DNA of 18,162 nt from Saprospiraceae bacterium. Its GTDB lineage: Bacteria; Bacteroidota; Bacteroidia; Chitinophagales; Saprospiraceae. Position numbers and translations under genes: made by a program. Within the stretch, counting starts at the first letter, position 1; each line of letters opens with the position of its first letter. Below are positions 8,801 to 15,725 of this stretch, in pieces. Under the pieces are notes generated by a model. That model was not told the origin of the DNA and did not search any database. It was given only the letters and a program-made list of their open reading frames with translations. The stretch lies in assembly GCA_020630895.1 (NCBI GenBank), contig JAHDII010000032.1:1-18162 (forward strand). Direction: 5' to 3'.

Positions 8801-11346
8801 GTATATGTTTGAGAACAGCCTAAAGCATTCGTTACTGTTAAACTAGGGAAATACGTTCCACTTTCTCCATAAGTATGGGTAGGGTGTTGTTCTGAAGAAC
8901 TTAAACCATCTCCAAAATTCCATTCCCAAGCAACAATATTAGAATACAAAGATTGAGATTCATCTGTAAATTGGAAAATTTGATTACAATTGGCATCTAT
9001 ATTTTCAAAAGAGAATTGAGTTGTGATTTGATCTACAATAAGAGTATCTTCAAAAATAAAAACATCTTGACAACCATTAATATCTATTGCGGTAAGTTGC
9101 ATTCCGGTATAAATTCCAGGAGAATTATACACTATATCAGGATGAATATCACTGCTGTTTTCTAAAATAACAAATGCCCCAGGAACAAACCAATTATAAT
9201 CAACAGCATTTTGAGAAGTATTATTAACAGAAAAAGTAGCACTCTGTCCTGGAGTAATACAAATATGCTGAGGATTGATTTCAAATTCGGCTTTAGGCAT
9301 TTGAACGGATATTCCAACAACTAAATCATCATAACATTCTGTTTCTTGATTATAGACTTGAAGGGTAACAATATATAGCCCATTCTCTTCGTAAAAATGA
9401 GTTGGATTTTGCTCTGTAGATGTATCTCCATCTCCAAAATCCCAATACCATTCATCAGCACCAATAGAGGAATCGGAGAATGAAATTGCTCCTGGATTTT
9501 CACAATTTTGTGTATATGTGAAATTCGCCTTAGGAGGAAATAAATGCATATAATCCTCAACAGTAAGGCTATCATAACAACCATTGTACCCAACAATTAG
9601 CTTCACGTCAAACCACCCAGTGTCGTTGTATTCGTGAAGAGGTTGTTCTAAAACAGAAACACTTCCATCTCCGAAATCCCAATACCAATAATCTATATTT
9701 TCATCACCAGATATTTCATTAAAGGTGATTATATTTTCTATACAAGTTTCTTGAGGATCGGCTTCAAATATAACAGGGGGAATATATCCAACTTCTATGT
9801 AATTCTGAAAAGAGATACTTCCTTCACAACCATTTTCTAAAATGATGTGTAAGCTTACAGTATAATCGCCAGGTTCTGTATAGGTATAAGTAGGATGTTG
9901 AAGATGAGAAGTTTCTCCATTTCCAAAATCCCATGACCAAGAACTAATATTATCAGAAAGATTTGAAATATCTTGAAAATTAACCGTTAAAGGAGCACAA
10001 CCAGATCTAATATCTGCTTGAAAATCAATAACAGGTGCTTGAATTTCTATAGTTGTGCTTGTAACAGTTTGTTGGCAACCATTAGGAAGCGTTGCTGTGA
10101 GAGTAATAGGAAAAATACCAAATTCAGTAAAAGTAAAAGAGGGATTATTTTCTGTAGAATTGCCTTGTCCTCCAAAGTTCCAAGAAATATCTCCTTGGTA
10201 GTCAGTATTAAAATCAACAGTTAAAGGTGTTTGACAGGCAGTTGTTGGAGTAGAAGTCGTATAAGATAATTCTATATCTCCGATAACTTCAATACAAGAA
10301 GGAGAATCATAAGTTACAACACAACCTTGAGTAGTAGTAACTGTTAAAGAAGGAGTATAGCATCCTACTGAAGAATAAGTATAAATGGGGTGTTCTAAAT
10401 TAGAAGTATTTCCATCTCCAAAATCCCAATGAAAAATAACAACTTCTTCAGGTGTTTCATTTGTAAATGTTGTTGTAACTTGATTACAATTATTGTTTTC
10501 AGTAGAAAAAGAAAACATAGGATCTGCTCCTATTTGAATAAAATTAGGAATTGTTGTGTTATTGCTACATTCAGTAATATTATTAGTAATCGTAAGAGAT
10601 ACATCATAATTATTAGCTTCTGTATAAGTAATACTTGGATTTTCTTCTGTAGAAGTTTGGCCATCTCCAAAATCCCATAAATAAGAAACATTAGAAAGAT
10701 TTCCTGTTGAAGTATTAGAAAAATTTACGGTGAATGGAGTTTCACAACTATTAGTATTATCAGCAATAAGTTGAGGAACAATATCGGAATATATATCAAT
10801 AGCATCTGTATGTGTAATAGATGTTATGCAGCCATGAATATTAGTTGCTGTAAGGTTTATATCATAAATACTAGAAGTTAAATAAGTATGAGTTATAACA
10901 TTTTCAGTTGTAGTTACAATATTTCCGTCACCGAAATCCCAAGTCCATTCTGTTATATTATTATCACCATTAGTAGTAAAAATAACATCTAAAGGAGCAC
11001 AACCAGAATTTGCATTTGTACTAAAATTTATATTTGAATGAGTAAAAACTGTAATGGTTTCACAATGACTATCTATAGAATTATTTTGTCCTATTGTTTC
11101 TAAACAAATTTCAAAAGAACCCGCATTAATAAATACTTTTTCAGGATGTTCTTCATCTGAAAAAAAAGTACCATCTATAGTCCAACTATAGGAAATGGCA
11201 TTGGTTGATGTGTTGGTAAAGGGGATTGATAAAGGAACACAGGTTGGATTGGGGATATTACTTGTAAAATTGGCTGTTGTGTTTTGAGATATTATATTCA
11301 ATGAATATAATATTAAGATACACAATAATTTCATTTTAAGAAACAT
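5821..11346 (-). CDS. Giant PKD-repeat surface protein with type B T9SS C-terminal sorting domain
   Basis: An 1841-residue secreted protein. A signal peptide covers about residues 1-21; Met5 at 11334 gives the more usual K-L-L-C-I-L-I-L signal and is an equally good or better start than Met1. From about 22 to 1282 lie roughly 15 PKD-type repeats of about 84 residues, most with W-D-F-G-D-G or W-N-F-G-D-G, then H-P-T-H-T-Y, then a V-x-L-T-V strand. The first and the ninth are degenerate (S-W-T-I-D-G and N-W-F-V-P-G). From about 1283 to 1745 come 6 Ig-like repeats, four of which share S-C-x-x-C-x-N-P or a near variant and T-T-x-Y-x-V. The last 90 residues are a gliding-motility-associated (type B) domain with F-S-P-N-G-D-G-H-N-D, V-Y-N-R-W-G-E-L-I-F-E, S-W-D-G and K-G-D-V-T-L-V-R. 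The known role of that domain is export through the T9SS and surface anchoring. The repeats probably act as an adhesin or gliding-type filament; the ligand cannot be read from sequence. It is followed by a PorP/SprF-like gene. Confidence 0.95.
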   Translation of the reverse strand: MFLKMKLLCILILYSLNIISQNTTANFTSNIPNPTCVPLSIPFTNTSTNAISYSWTIDGTFFSDEEHPEKVFINAGSFEICLETIGQNNSIDSHCETITVFTHSNINFSTNANSGCAPLDVIFTTNGDNNITEWTWDFGDGNIVTTTENVITHTYLTSSIYDINLTATNIHGCITSITHTDAIDIYSDIVPQLIADNTNSCETPFTVNFSNTSTGNLSNVSYLWDFGDGQTSTEENPSITYTEANNYDVSLTITNNITECSNNTTIPNFIQIGADPMFSFSTENNNCNQVTTTFTNETPEEVVIFHWDFGDGNTSNLEHPIYTYSSVGCYTPSLTVTTTQGCVVTYDSPSCIEVIGDIELSYTTSTPTTACQTPLTVDFNTDYQGDISWNFGGQGNSTENNPSFTFTEFGIFPITLTATLPNGCQQTVTSTTIEIQAPVIDFQADIRSGCAPLTVNFQDISNLSDNISSWSWDFGNGETSHLQHPTYTYTEPGDYTVSLHIILENGCEGSISFQNYIEVGYIPPVIFEADPQETCIENIITFNEISGDENIDYWYWDFGDGSVSVLEQPLHEYNDTGWFDVKLIVGYNGCYDSLTVEDYMHLFPPKANFTYTQNCENPGAISFSDSSIGADEWYWDFGDGDTSTEQNPTHFYEENGLYIVTLQVYNQETECYDDLVVGISVQMPKAEFEINPQHICITPGQSATFSVNNTSQNAVDYNWFVPGAFVILENSSDIHPDIVYNSPGIYTGMQLTAIDINGCQDVFIFEDTLIVDQITTQFSFENIDANCNQIFQFTDESQSLYSNIVAWEWNFGDGLSSSEQHPTHTYGESGTYFPSLTVTNALGCSQTYTSITPVNIESPFVSFTTEENICLGDTSFFNNASIASEFINWEWNFGDNTNSNDWQPTYHVFTEGGTYQVCFSATNADGCSGIDCKNIIVEEIEVDFSGDDLTASCNPHIVQFTDLSINATAWEWDFGDNTGISTLQNPAHTYTNSGNFTVCLTITSQSGCQQTICKENYIQVEGPTATVTYDPNNGGCLDFNVNFNVNGQNIDSYILDFGDGENESDSNISSNIFSVEHTYTSLGEFAPILLLSDDAGCNNFITLDTIYTETMSLDFTSSQNNFCTGTHTDFSSLISTTGNIQSVEWFFEGATPSTSSQLNPSNIIYNNGGDFDVTLTVHTEFCTETIVKEDFIHILPSPELSFSPTPSSHCGPTNISFTNTSDISSGNISNWSWNFGDGETSTDEHPIHYFSDTGSYIITLTATSDQGCTSQITQSINIYEPAFADILLEDYTLCQNQNIQLETELVGSPSWSPNTGLSCYNCPNPVANPNQTTTYYVTATTPDGCMAMDSITIERIEQAAPIVTISNDTTICQGDIIQIVATGGNSPFDYSWDTSTEGLSCYENCSNPLVQIDQTSTFTVSVSNEYGCITSKSVTINVIGNGVDITGPDRTICLGDSITLSIIAGTNPSWENHPTLSCNNCENPIASPTETTTYTVSVQYQNCTLSQDITIYVMSPDDIFAGEDQNICRGQPITLEGDADGDIAWSINGNIFETDNLNPEVYPNNNSTYVLSVVNDLCTLSDSVFIEVHDKVEIQVEDIEACPGEILQLEAYGDEITNYQWYPNDALSNENIPNPTIIVEESTSFTVVGSSEFCQADTATLQVTIADAPLVILPHYQSFVPGNSVTLGLSTDDDGTYTYQWSPNQNISCTDCPNPTVSPDTTTVYTVVVTNAQGCVNTDEILLKPLLACIDDIIIVPTGFSPNGDGHNDLLKPLGLAELQLFRVYNRWGELIFETTNSSESWDGSFKSKPVNTDVYVWYLEAICPIDGSIITKKGDVTLVR
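6110..7500 (-). repeat. Array of 6 Ig-like coding units
   Basis: Six units of about 75-80 codons between the PKD array and the sorting domain. Each begins with a stretch like T-I-C-x-G-D or its variants, and most contain W-x-P or W-x-x-x followed by L-S-C-x-x-C-x-N-P and a T-T-T-Y-x-V strand. Units four and five lack the C-x-x-C pair. The type is closest to Ig-like domains that often precede gliding-type C-terminal domains. Confidence 0.75.
7501..11283 (-). repeat. Tandem array of about 15 PKD-domain coding units
   Basis: Within the giant gene, plus-strand blocks like CCATCTCCAAAATCCCA (the codons for W-D-F-G-D-G) recur about every 230-270 bases. Recognisable cores lie for example near 7640, 8165, 8425, 8665, 8915, 9430, 9670, 9920, 10420, 10665 and 10930. 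The units are clearly diverged outside the core, so this is an old protein-domain array rather than a recently amplified DNA repeat. Confidence 0.85.
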
Positions 11347-11648
11347 AGCACAGAGGGAATTAAATAGATTATTAAAATATTGGGTAAAAAAAGGGTAATT
11401 AAGTGCTATGATTCAAAAATCAATGATTTGCTCTATTAAAACATGGCGTTTTTTTAAGTTTTGTGACTATAATAATTATTAAGTATAAAGAATATTTAAT
11501 TTAAAACAGGAGTAAATAAATATAATAAGTGACAAAACTTATTTCTGATAGGAATAAAATAACTTTCACTTAATCATAACATATTAAGGTGCAATCCTTG
11601 TGTATATTTGTACGTTATGGTTAGGATAAAGGAAAATCAAATTGTATT
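11347..11648. other. Divergent intergenic region (302 bases) with inverted repeats
   Basis: No coding sequence is seen between the giant PKD gene (leftward) and the conserved secreted protein gene (rightward). It holds a near-perfect inverted repeat TAAGTTTTGTGACT (11455-11468) against AGTGACAAAACTTA (11528-11541), 13 of 14 bases matching, and a compact dyad AAATCA-A-TGATTT (11417-11429). It also holds an exact -7 box for the rightward gene (11603-11610). No exact TAnnTTTG is found for the leftward giant gene, though TAAGTTTTG on the minus strand at 11533-11541 comes close with one extra spacer base. Confidence 0.5.
11603..11610 (+). promoter_or_regulatory. Candidate -7 promoter box of the secreted-protein gene
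   Basis: TATATTTG exactly matches the Bacteroidota -7 consensus TAnnTTTG and lies 38 bases before the ATG at 11649. It implies a leader of about 32 bases. A TTG -33 element is not evident at the expected distance. Confidence 0.45.
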
Positions 11649-12611
11649 ATGAAAAATGTATTATTAATAATTGTATTCATTTTTGGAGTGGGGCAAATTC
11701 AAGCACAAGTAGATGTAGAAGTAGATTCTGTTCTTACAGAAGTGATTGAAGAAAGAGAAGAAACACCATTAACTATTGCAGAAGATTCTTTAAAAGAATT
11801 GGCAAAAGTGATTATGCAAAATCAAAAAATAGAAGAAAGAGAAGCTGCTTCAGAAAAGTTTATGGAAGGTTTAGTCGCTGCCCTAAATTTAGAAGGAGGA
11901 TTTGATTATTCTTTTGATTCTTTATTTAATATTTCGAAAATATATCCAGCAGATAGTACATTCCGTATTATGACTTGGCAAATGTATATTAATAAGGATG
12001 AATATAAATATTTTGGATTGATACAAACAAATGGAGAAACATCTAAAATACATATATTAGAAGATTATTCTAGTAGGATGAAAAGAGTGAAAGAACTAGA
12101 ATTGACGGCTAATAATTGGTATGGTGCTTTGTATTATAATATGAGGGAGTTTAAATCTAAAGGAAAAAAAATGTATCTTTTATTTGGATTTGATGCTTTT
12201 GAGTTTTTTGAAAAAAGAAAAGTAATAGAAGTTTTAAGTTTTGATGAAAATGGAGAACCTGTTTTTGGAGCTCCAGTTATACAATATCCTCATCAAAGTC
12301 GAAATCAAGAACCAGTGATGAAAACATATCACAGATTTGTGATTAACTATTCTGCAGAGGCTTCTATTTCATTAAATTATAATGAAGATTTAGAAATGGT
12401 TATTTTTGATCATCTCATTGCAATGGGATCTAATTTTCCTAATATTCCTTATGTAATGGTACCTGATGGAAGTTATGAAGGATTAAAATTAAAAAAGGGA
12501 AAATGGGTTTATGTTGAAAAAATATTTGATCATAAATATGAGTTGAATGAATATCCTCGTCCTCGCCCAGTATTAGATAATGATAAAGGACTTTTTGGAA
12601 AAGGGAAGTAA
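11649..12611 (+). CDS. Conserved secreted protein of unknown function
   Basis: A clean signal peptide (hydrophobic 4-13, cleavage after I-Q-A19) is followed by an acidic linker (about 21-50, rich in E, D and V) and a helical segment to about 75. The main domain spans about 85-300: S-T-F-R-I-M-T-W-Q-M-Y-I, then N-N-W-Y-G-A-L-Y-Y-N, Y-L-L-F-G-F-D-A and F-E-K-R-K-V, ending with V-M-V-P-D-G-S-Y-E-G-L and G-K-W-V-Y-V. I recall similar proteins in Bacteroidota (especially the T-W-Q, W-Y-G-A-L-Y-Y and V-P-D-G-S-Y-E-G motifs) but no assigned function. The mature protein should be periplasmic or exported; there is no lipobox and no T9SS sorting domain. The gene appears to be a single unit with its own -7 box in front and a palindromic terminator behind. 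Confidence 0.8.
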   Translation: MKNVLLIIVFIFGVGQIQAQVDVEVDSVLTEVIEEREETPLTIAEDSLKELAKVIMQNQKIEEREAASEKFMEGLVAALNLEGGFDYSFDSLFNISKIYPADSTFRIMTWQMYINKDEYKYFGLIQTNGETSKIHILEDYSSRMKRVKELELTANNWYGALYYNMREFKSKGKKMYLLFGFDAFEFFEKRKVIEVLSFDENGEPVFGAPVIQYPHQSRNQEPVMKTYHRFVINYSAEASISLNYNEDLEMVIFDHLIAMGSNFPNIPYVMVPDGSYEGLKLKKGKWVYVEKIFDHKYELNEYPRPRPVLDNDKGLFGKGK

Positions 12612-12615
12612 TTAA

Positions 12616-12657
12616 TTATTTGGACTTTAGCATTTATAAATGCTAAAGTCCAAATAA
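12616..12657. terminator. Bidirectional terminator: 42-base perfect palindrome
   Basis: Every base from 12616 to 12636 pairs with 12637 to 12657. The arms contain TTTGGACTTTAGCATTTA and its complement, centred on TATA. It sits between two converging genes whose stop codons are 5 bases to the left and 3 bases to the right, and A/T-rich edges give a U-run in either direction. It should form a strong hairpin in both transcripts. Confidence 0.85.
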
Positions 12658-12659
12658 AA

Positions 12660-15146
12660 TTATAAATCAATATCAACTCCAATTAATACTCTAAATCTAG
12701 GTTTTTCAAGTGTTTGCCCCAGTTGAGTAACAAAATCTACTCTAAATATTTTGAAGAGTCCGATTCCAATTCTATCTATACCAATATGTACTTCGCTGTA
12801 GGCTTTAGTTTTTTCGCTATAAAGGACATTGGCACCTGTAACTAAACCCCATTGAAATTTGCGAATCAAAGGAATTTTTCCTAGAATTACTCCTTGGAAA
12901 TGATGTTCCCAGTGTAATTTGGCATAAGGCTTTGTGGTACTATAATCATAATATTCTAATAGCCTAAACTGATCCATATAACGGATAATAAAATTGACAT
13001 CTAAAGTGTTACCATTAAAATGATGAAAATCAATAAATGGTACTTTAGTATCTGATAAAAACATTCCTCCTTCTATATTAAAACGAGAAGTTCCAACAAT
13101 GCCAAAAGGAATTTCATCTTTAAGAGCTAAAGAAATAAAATCATAATTACTATCTCCTCCAAATATGGGTAACCCTCTACGATATTGAATTAAAAAATCA
13201 GGGTATTTAGAACCAGAAATAAATTTTCTATTAGGATAGGAAAGATATTTTTGTTGGAATCGAATTCTAATATCTAAACCTAAAGTTACTGCTTGATGCT
13301 CAGGAAAAGAAGGTTCATCATAATTTAATTTATCTAGGGGATCGTTAGAATCAAAAACTCGTTTTTCTCTATAAAAAAAACTATAATCCGATTGATTGAA
13401 TAAAGGTTTTCTATGAGCATACTCTACAAAACCATCTACAAAAAAGCCATTAAATAATTCAGATCTAATTCTAGGTTTTAAAAAATATTTATCATAAAGT
13501 TTTGCATGATTTTTTCGATATAATAATGAAAGAGTGGTATTTTGAACTAAGCGAATAGGCTCTTCTTCATTAAATTGGGTTGCACTTCTGCCTCCTTCAA
13601 TATTTAATCTAGTATAATCAATTCTATTAAAATTAAATTCAAATCCTAAATGTCCTCTAACTTGTTTATCTGCTATTCCATAATTGATATTAGTGTTGAT
13701 TTTAGTCCAACGATTATTATCTTTATCTAAATTTTTTCTAAATTCTCCTCCCAAATGAGTATTAAAACCTTGTACGGTATTATAACTAATAGCTGTAATA
13801 GGAGAGCCAATAGAAACATTCCATTTTTTATAAGTATTGGTATAAGTATAACCAGAAAAAATATCGAAAAACTTAAATTTATTAGATTTTTGATCCATAG
13901 AATCCATGTATTCTTTAGAATTCCAAATGGTCTGAAGACTATCCTTTTTGATATAATCGGCTTTTTCTTCTTGTGAAAGAGGGATAGGTCTAATTTTTTC
14001 CCAATATTCAGTATCCTTTTCATTGGCTCCTTCAACAACTTTCAAAATTTCATTATCAAAAAATTGTTTATCTAAATTAGGAGAAAGATTATAGTTTTTA
14101 AAAATTCCAGTAAAAATACCATTGATTTTAATACCAAAAATTTTAAGATTGAAAATGACAGACTTCGAAAAAGGCTGCCATACATCAGGTTCTTCTACAG
14201 GAACATATACCTGTTTTAAACGAATCGTATCTAAAATAGAAATAGTAAGAGCTTTTCCATTCGTCCACATATCTACACTATAGATATTCCACAAATCTTC
14301 TACAATATAAATATATCCACCCAGAGTAGGATCAGTATCTCTTTTTCTAAAAACTTTAATTTTATTAATCAATCTACCTGATTCATCATAAAATGTGCCT
14401 TCTAATCTATATTTATAATAATTAAAAGCATTGTTAGCAATAGGAGAAATGAGTTCTCTTCCTAAACCATCATAAGTATTTTTATAAAAGTTAAAATCCA
14501 TAGCACTAGCTTGATTGAAGCTAAAACCATTATCATCTCCACTGACTTTAGAAGAAATCATTTCTTCTTTATACATATCTGGAGCAGCATAAAATAATCG
14601 AGAAACACTTTCAGATAAATAAACAATTCCTTGTCCTGTAGTATCTAAAATACCTCCCAGATCTCCTATTTCAATGCCCATTACTTTTTTAGGAACATCA
14701 GCTACTTTTTGATTTCCTTTAATATAAACATCACAAGCATATTGTTGTACTTGATTGAGATAATATTCTTTTTTAGCAATGGCTTTTCTAATAATAGGAT
14801 AAGCAGGATCTTCACTATCTGCAATAACAACGACTTCTTGTAAACCAATAGATTCTGGTTGTAGTATTACATCTAAAATTATAGGTTCATTTTCTATAAC
14901 TACATTCTTAGTGAGTTGCTGATAACCTACATATTGAAAGATCAGGGAGTATTCTCCGGGAGCTAACTCTAAAGTATATTTTCCTTCTACATTAGTAGTT
15001 GTTCCTTGTGTTGTATTTTTTATATAAATAGTAGCAAAAGGTAAAATTTCATCATTAACATCTTTTACTGTTCCAGAAAGTTGTCCAAATCCTTTTATTG
15101 AAAAAAGGCAAAGAATAATAAGAATATAAAAAAATCTTTTTTCCAT
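12660..15146 (-). CDS. CarboxypepD_reg-like / DUF5686 outer-membrane protein
   Basis: The frame is open up to ATG at 15185, but the Met at 15146 is chosen because it starts a standard signal peptide (M-E-K-R, hydrophobic core, cleavage after F-G before Q-L-S-G-T-V). From there the protein has 828 residues. Residues about 22-100 form a carboxypeptidase-regulatory-like beta-sandwich (G-T-V-K-D, P-F-A-T-I-Y-I-K, G-K-Y-T-L and Y-V-G-Y-Q), followed by L-Q-E-V-V-V, as in TonB-dependent receptors. The remainder (about 115-828) matches the DUF5686 layout: a helical start A-Y-P-I-I-R-K-A-I-A-K-K, a periplasmic domain, then many amphipathic strands of a presumed barrel ending G-V-D-I-D-L. It lacks a TonB plug domain, so it is not a standard SusC-type receptor. 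The specific role of the family is not established. Convergent with the secreted-protein gene, divergent from the thioesterase gene. Confidence 0.9.
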   Translation of the reverse strand: MEKRFFYILIILCLFSIKGFGQLSGTVKDVNDEILPFATIYIKNTTQGTTTNVEGKYTLELAPGEYSLIFQYVGYQQLTKNVVIENEPIILDVILQPESIGLQEVVVIADSEDPAYPIIRKAIAKKEYYLNQVQQYACDVYIKGNQKVADVPKKVMGIEIGDLGGILDTTGQGIVYLSESVSRLFYAAPDMYKEEMISSKVSGDDNGFSFNQASAMDFNFYKNTYDGLGRELISPIANNAFNYYKYRLEGTFYDESGRLINKIKVFRKRDTDPTLGGYIYIVEDLWNIYSVDMWTNGKALTISILDTIRLKQVYVPVEEPDVWQPFSKSVIFNLKIFGIKINGIFTGIFKNYNLSPNLDKQFFDNEILKVVEGANEKDTEYWEKIRPIPLSQEEKADYIKKDSLQTIWNSKEYMDSMDQKSNKFKFFDIFSGYTYTNTYKKWNVSIGSPITAISYNTVQGFNTHLGGEFRKNLDKDNNRWTKINTNINYGIADKQVRGHLGFEFNFNRIDYTRLNIEGGRSATQFNEEEPIRLVQNTTLSLLYRKNHAKLYDKYFLKPRIRSELFNGFFVDGFVEYAHRKPLFNQSDYSFFYREKRVFDSNDPLDKLNYDEPSFPEHQAVTLGLDIRIRFQQKYLSYPNRKFISGSKYPDFLIQYRRGLPIFGGDSNYDFISLALKDEIPFGIVGTSRFNIEGGMFLSDTKVPFIDFHHFNGNTLDVNFIIRYMDQFRLLEYYDYSTTKPYAKLHWEHHFQGVILGKIPLIRKFQWGLVTGANVLYSEKTKAYSEVHIGIDRIGIGLFKIFRVDFVTQLGQTLEKPRFRVLIGVDIDL

Positions 15147-15230
15147 TAGGATTATCATAATTTTGTATACTACGAAAGTAATCATTTCTAGAATAAGAAA
15201 TTTAATTCAATCAAAATATTATTTACTGTT

Positions 15231-15665
15231 ATGAATATTTGGAAACAAGAACTTTCTTTAAAGGCTATTAATAATATGGGAGATAAAACACTGGTATCTC
15301 ATCTAGGAATACAATTTATAGAAAAAGGAGAAAATTATTTAAAAGCAACCATGCCTGTTGATGATAGAACGGTTCAACCCATGCGTTTGCTTCATGGAGG
15401 TGCATCTGTTGTTTTAGCAGAAACAATGGGAAGTGTTGCTTCTGTATTGAGTATAGAAAATATGCAACAACAAATGGCTGTTGGTGTTGAAATTAATGCT
15501 AATCATTTACGTTCTGTTAAAAAGGGACTTGTTACAGGAACGGTAAGCCCAATAAAATTAGGAAGAAATATGCATGTTTGGCGTATTGTTATTGAACGAG
15601 AAGATGGAAAACAGGTGTGTGAAAGTAGAATTACTATTGCAATCATTGACATTCAAAAGACATAA
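15231..15665 (+). CDS. menI: Hotdog-fold thioesterase, YdiI/MenI type (probable DHNA-CoA hydrolase)
   Basis: At 144 residues it has the length of single-domain hotdog thioesterases. Several stretches recall E. coli YdiI: I-W-K near the start, A-T-M-P-V-D-D-R-T-V-Q-P, then L-L-H55-G-G-A-S-V-V-L-A-E64, and V-E-I-N-A-N-H-L-R-S. His55 and Glu64 sit at the positions of the YdiI active-site His54 and Glu63. YdiI hydrolyses 1,4-dihydroxy-2-naphthoyl-CoA in menaquinone synthesis, the quinone used by most Bacteroidota. No other men gene is in the window, so a broader acyl-CoA thioesterase (PaaI-like) role remains possible. The gene is divergent from the DUF5686 gene with only 84 bases between the likely starts, and no clear promoter box was found there. 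The protein is cytoplasmic. Confidence 0.85.
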   Translation: MNIWKQELSLKAINNMGDKTLVSHLGIQFIEKGENYLKATMPVDDRTVQPMRLLHGGASVVLAETMGSVASVLSIENMQQQMAVGVEINANHLRSVKKGLVTGTVSPIKLGRNMHVWRIVIEREDGKQVCESRITIAIIDIQKT

Positions 15666-15725
15666 GAATGAGATATCTTCCTATAAATAATAATAATTGT
15701 TTTTCTTTGCAAAAATAAATCTAGT

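Noticed and set aside
5834..10680. Several plus- and minus-strand open frames of 66-105 codons inside the giant gene
   Set aside because: They are shadows of the long minus-strand frame, with odd compositions (Cys/Ile/Asn-rich or low-complexity) and no start context of their own.
7600..11000. Regularly spaced near-identical blocks resembling a CRISPR or short tandem repeat array
   Set aside because: The blocks are codons for the W-D-F-G-D-G motif of PKD domains, spaced about 250 bases apart inside one continuous reading frame, and differ in sequence.
13727..14038. Open frames of 103 (minus) and 73 (plus) codons inside the DUF5686 gene
   Set aside because: Both overlap a well-supported coding region and their translations look like out-of-frame AT-rich sequence.
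12660..15146. TonB-dependent receptor (SusC-like) call for the 828-residue protein
   Set aside because: It has the CarboxypepD_reg domain and a barrel-like region but no plug domain motifs; the layout matches DUF5686 proteins instead.
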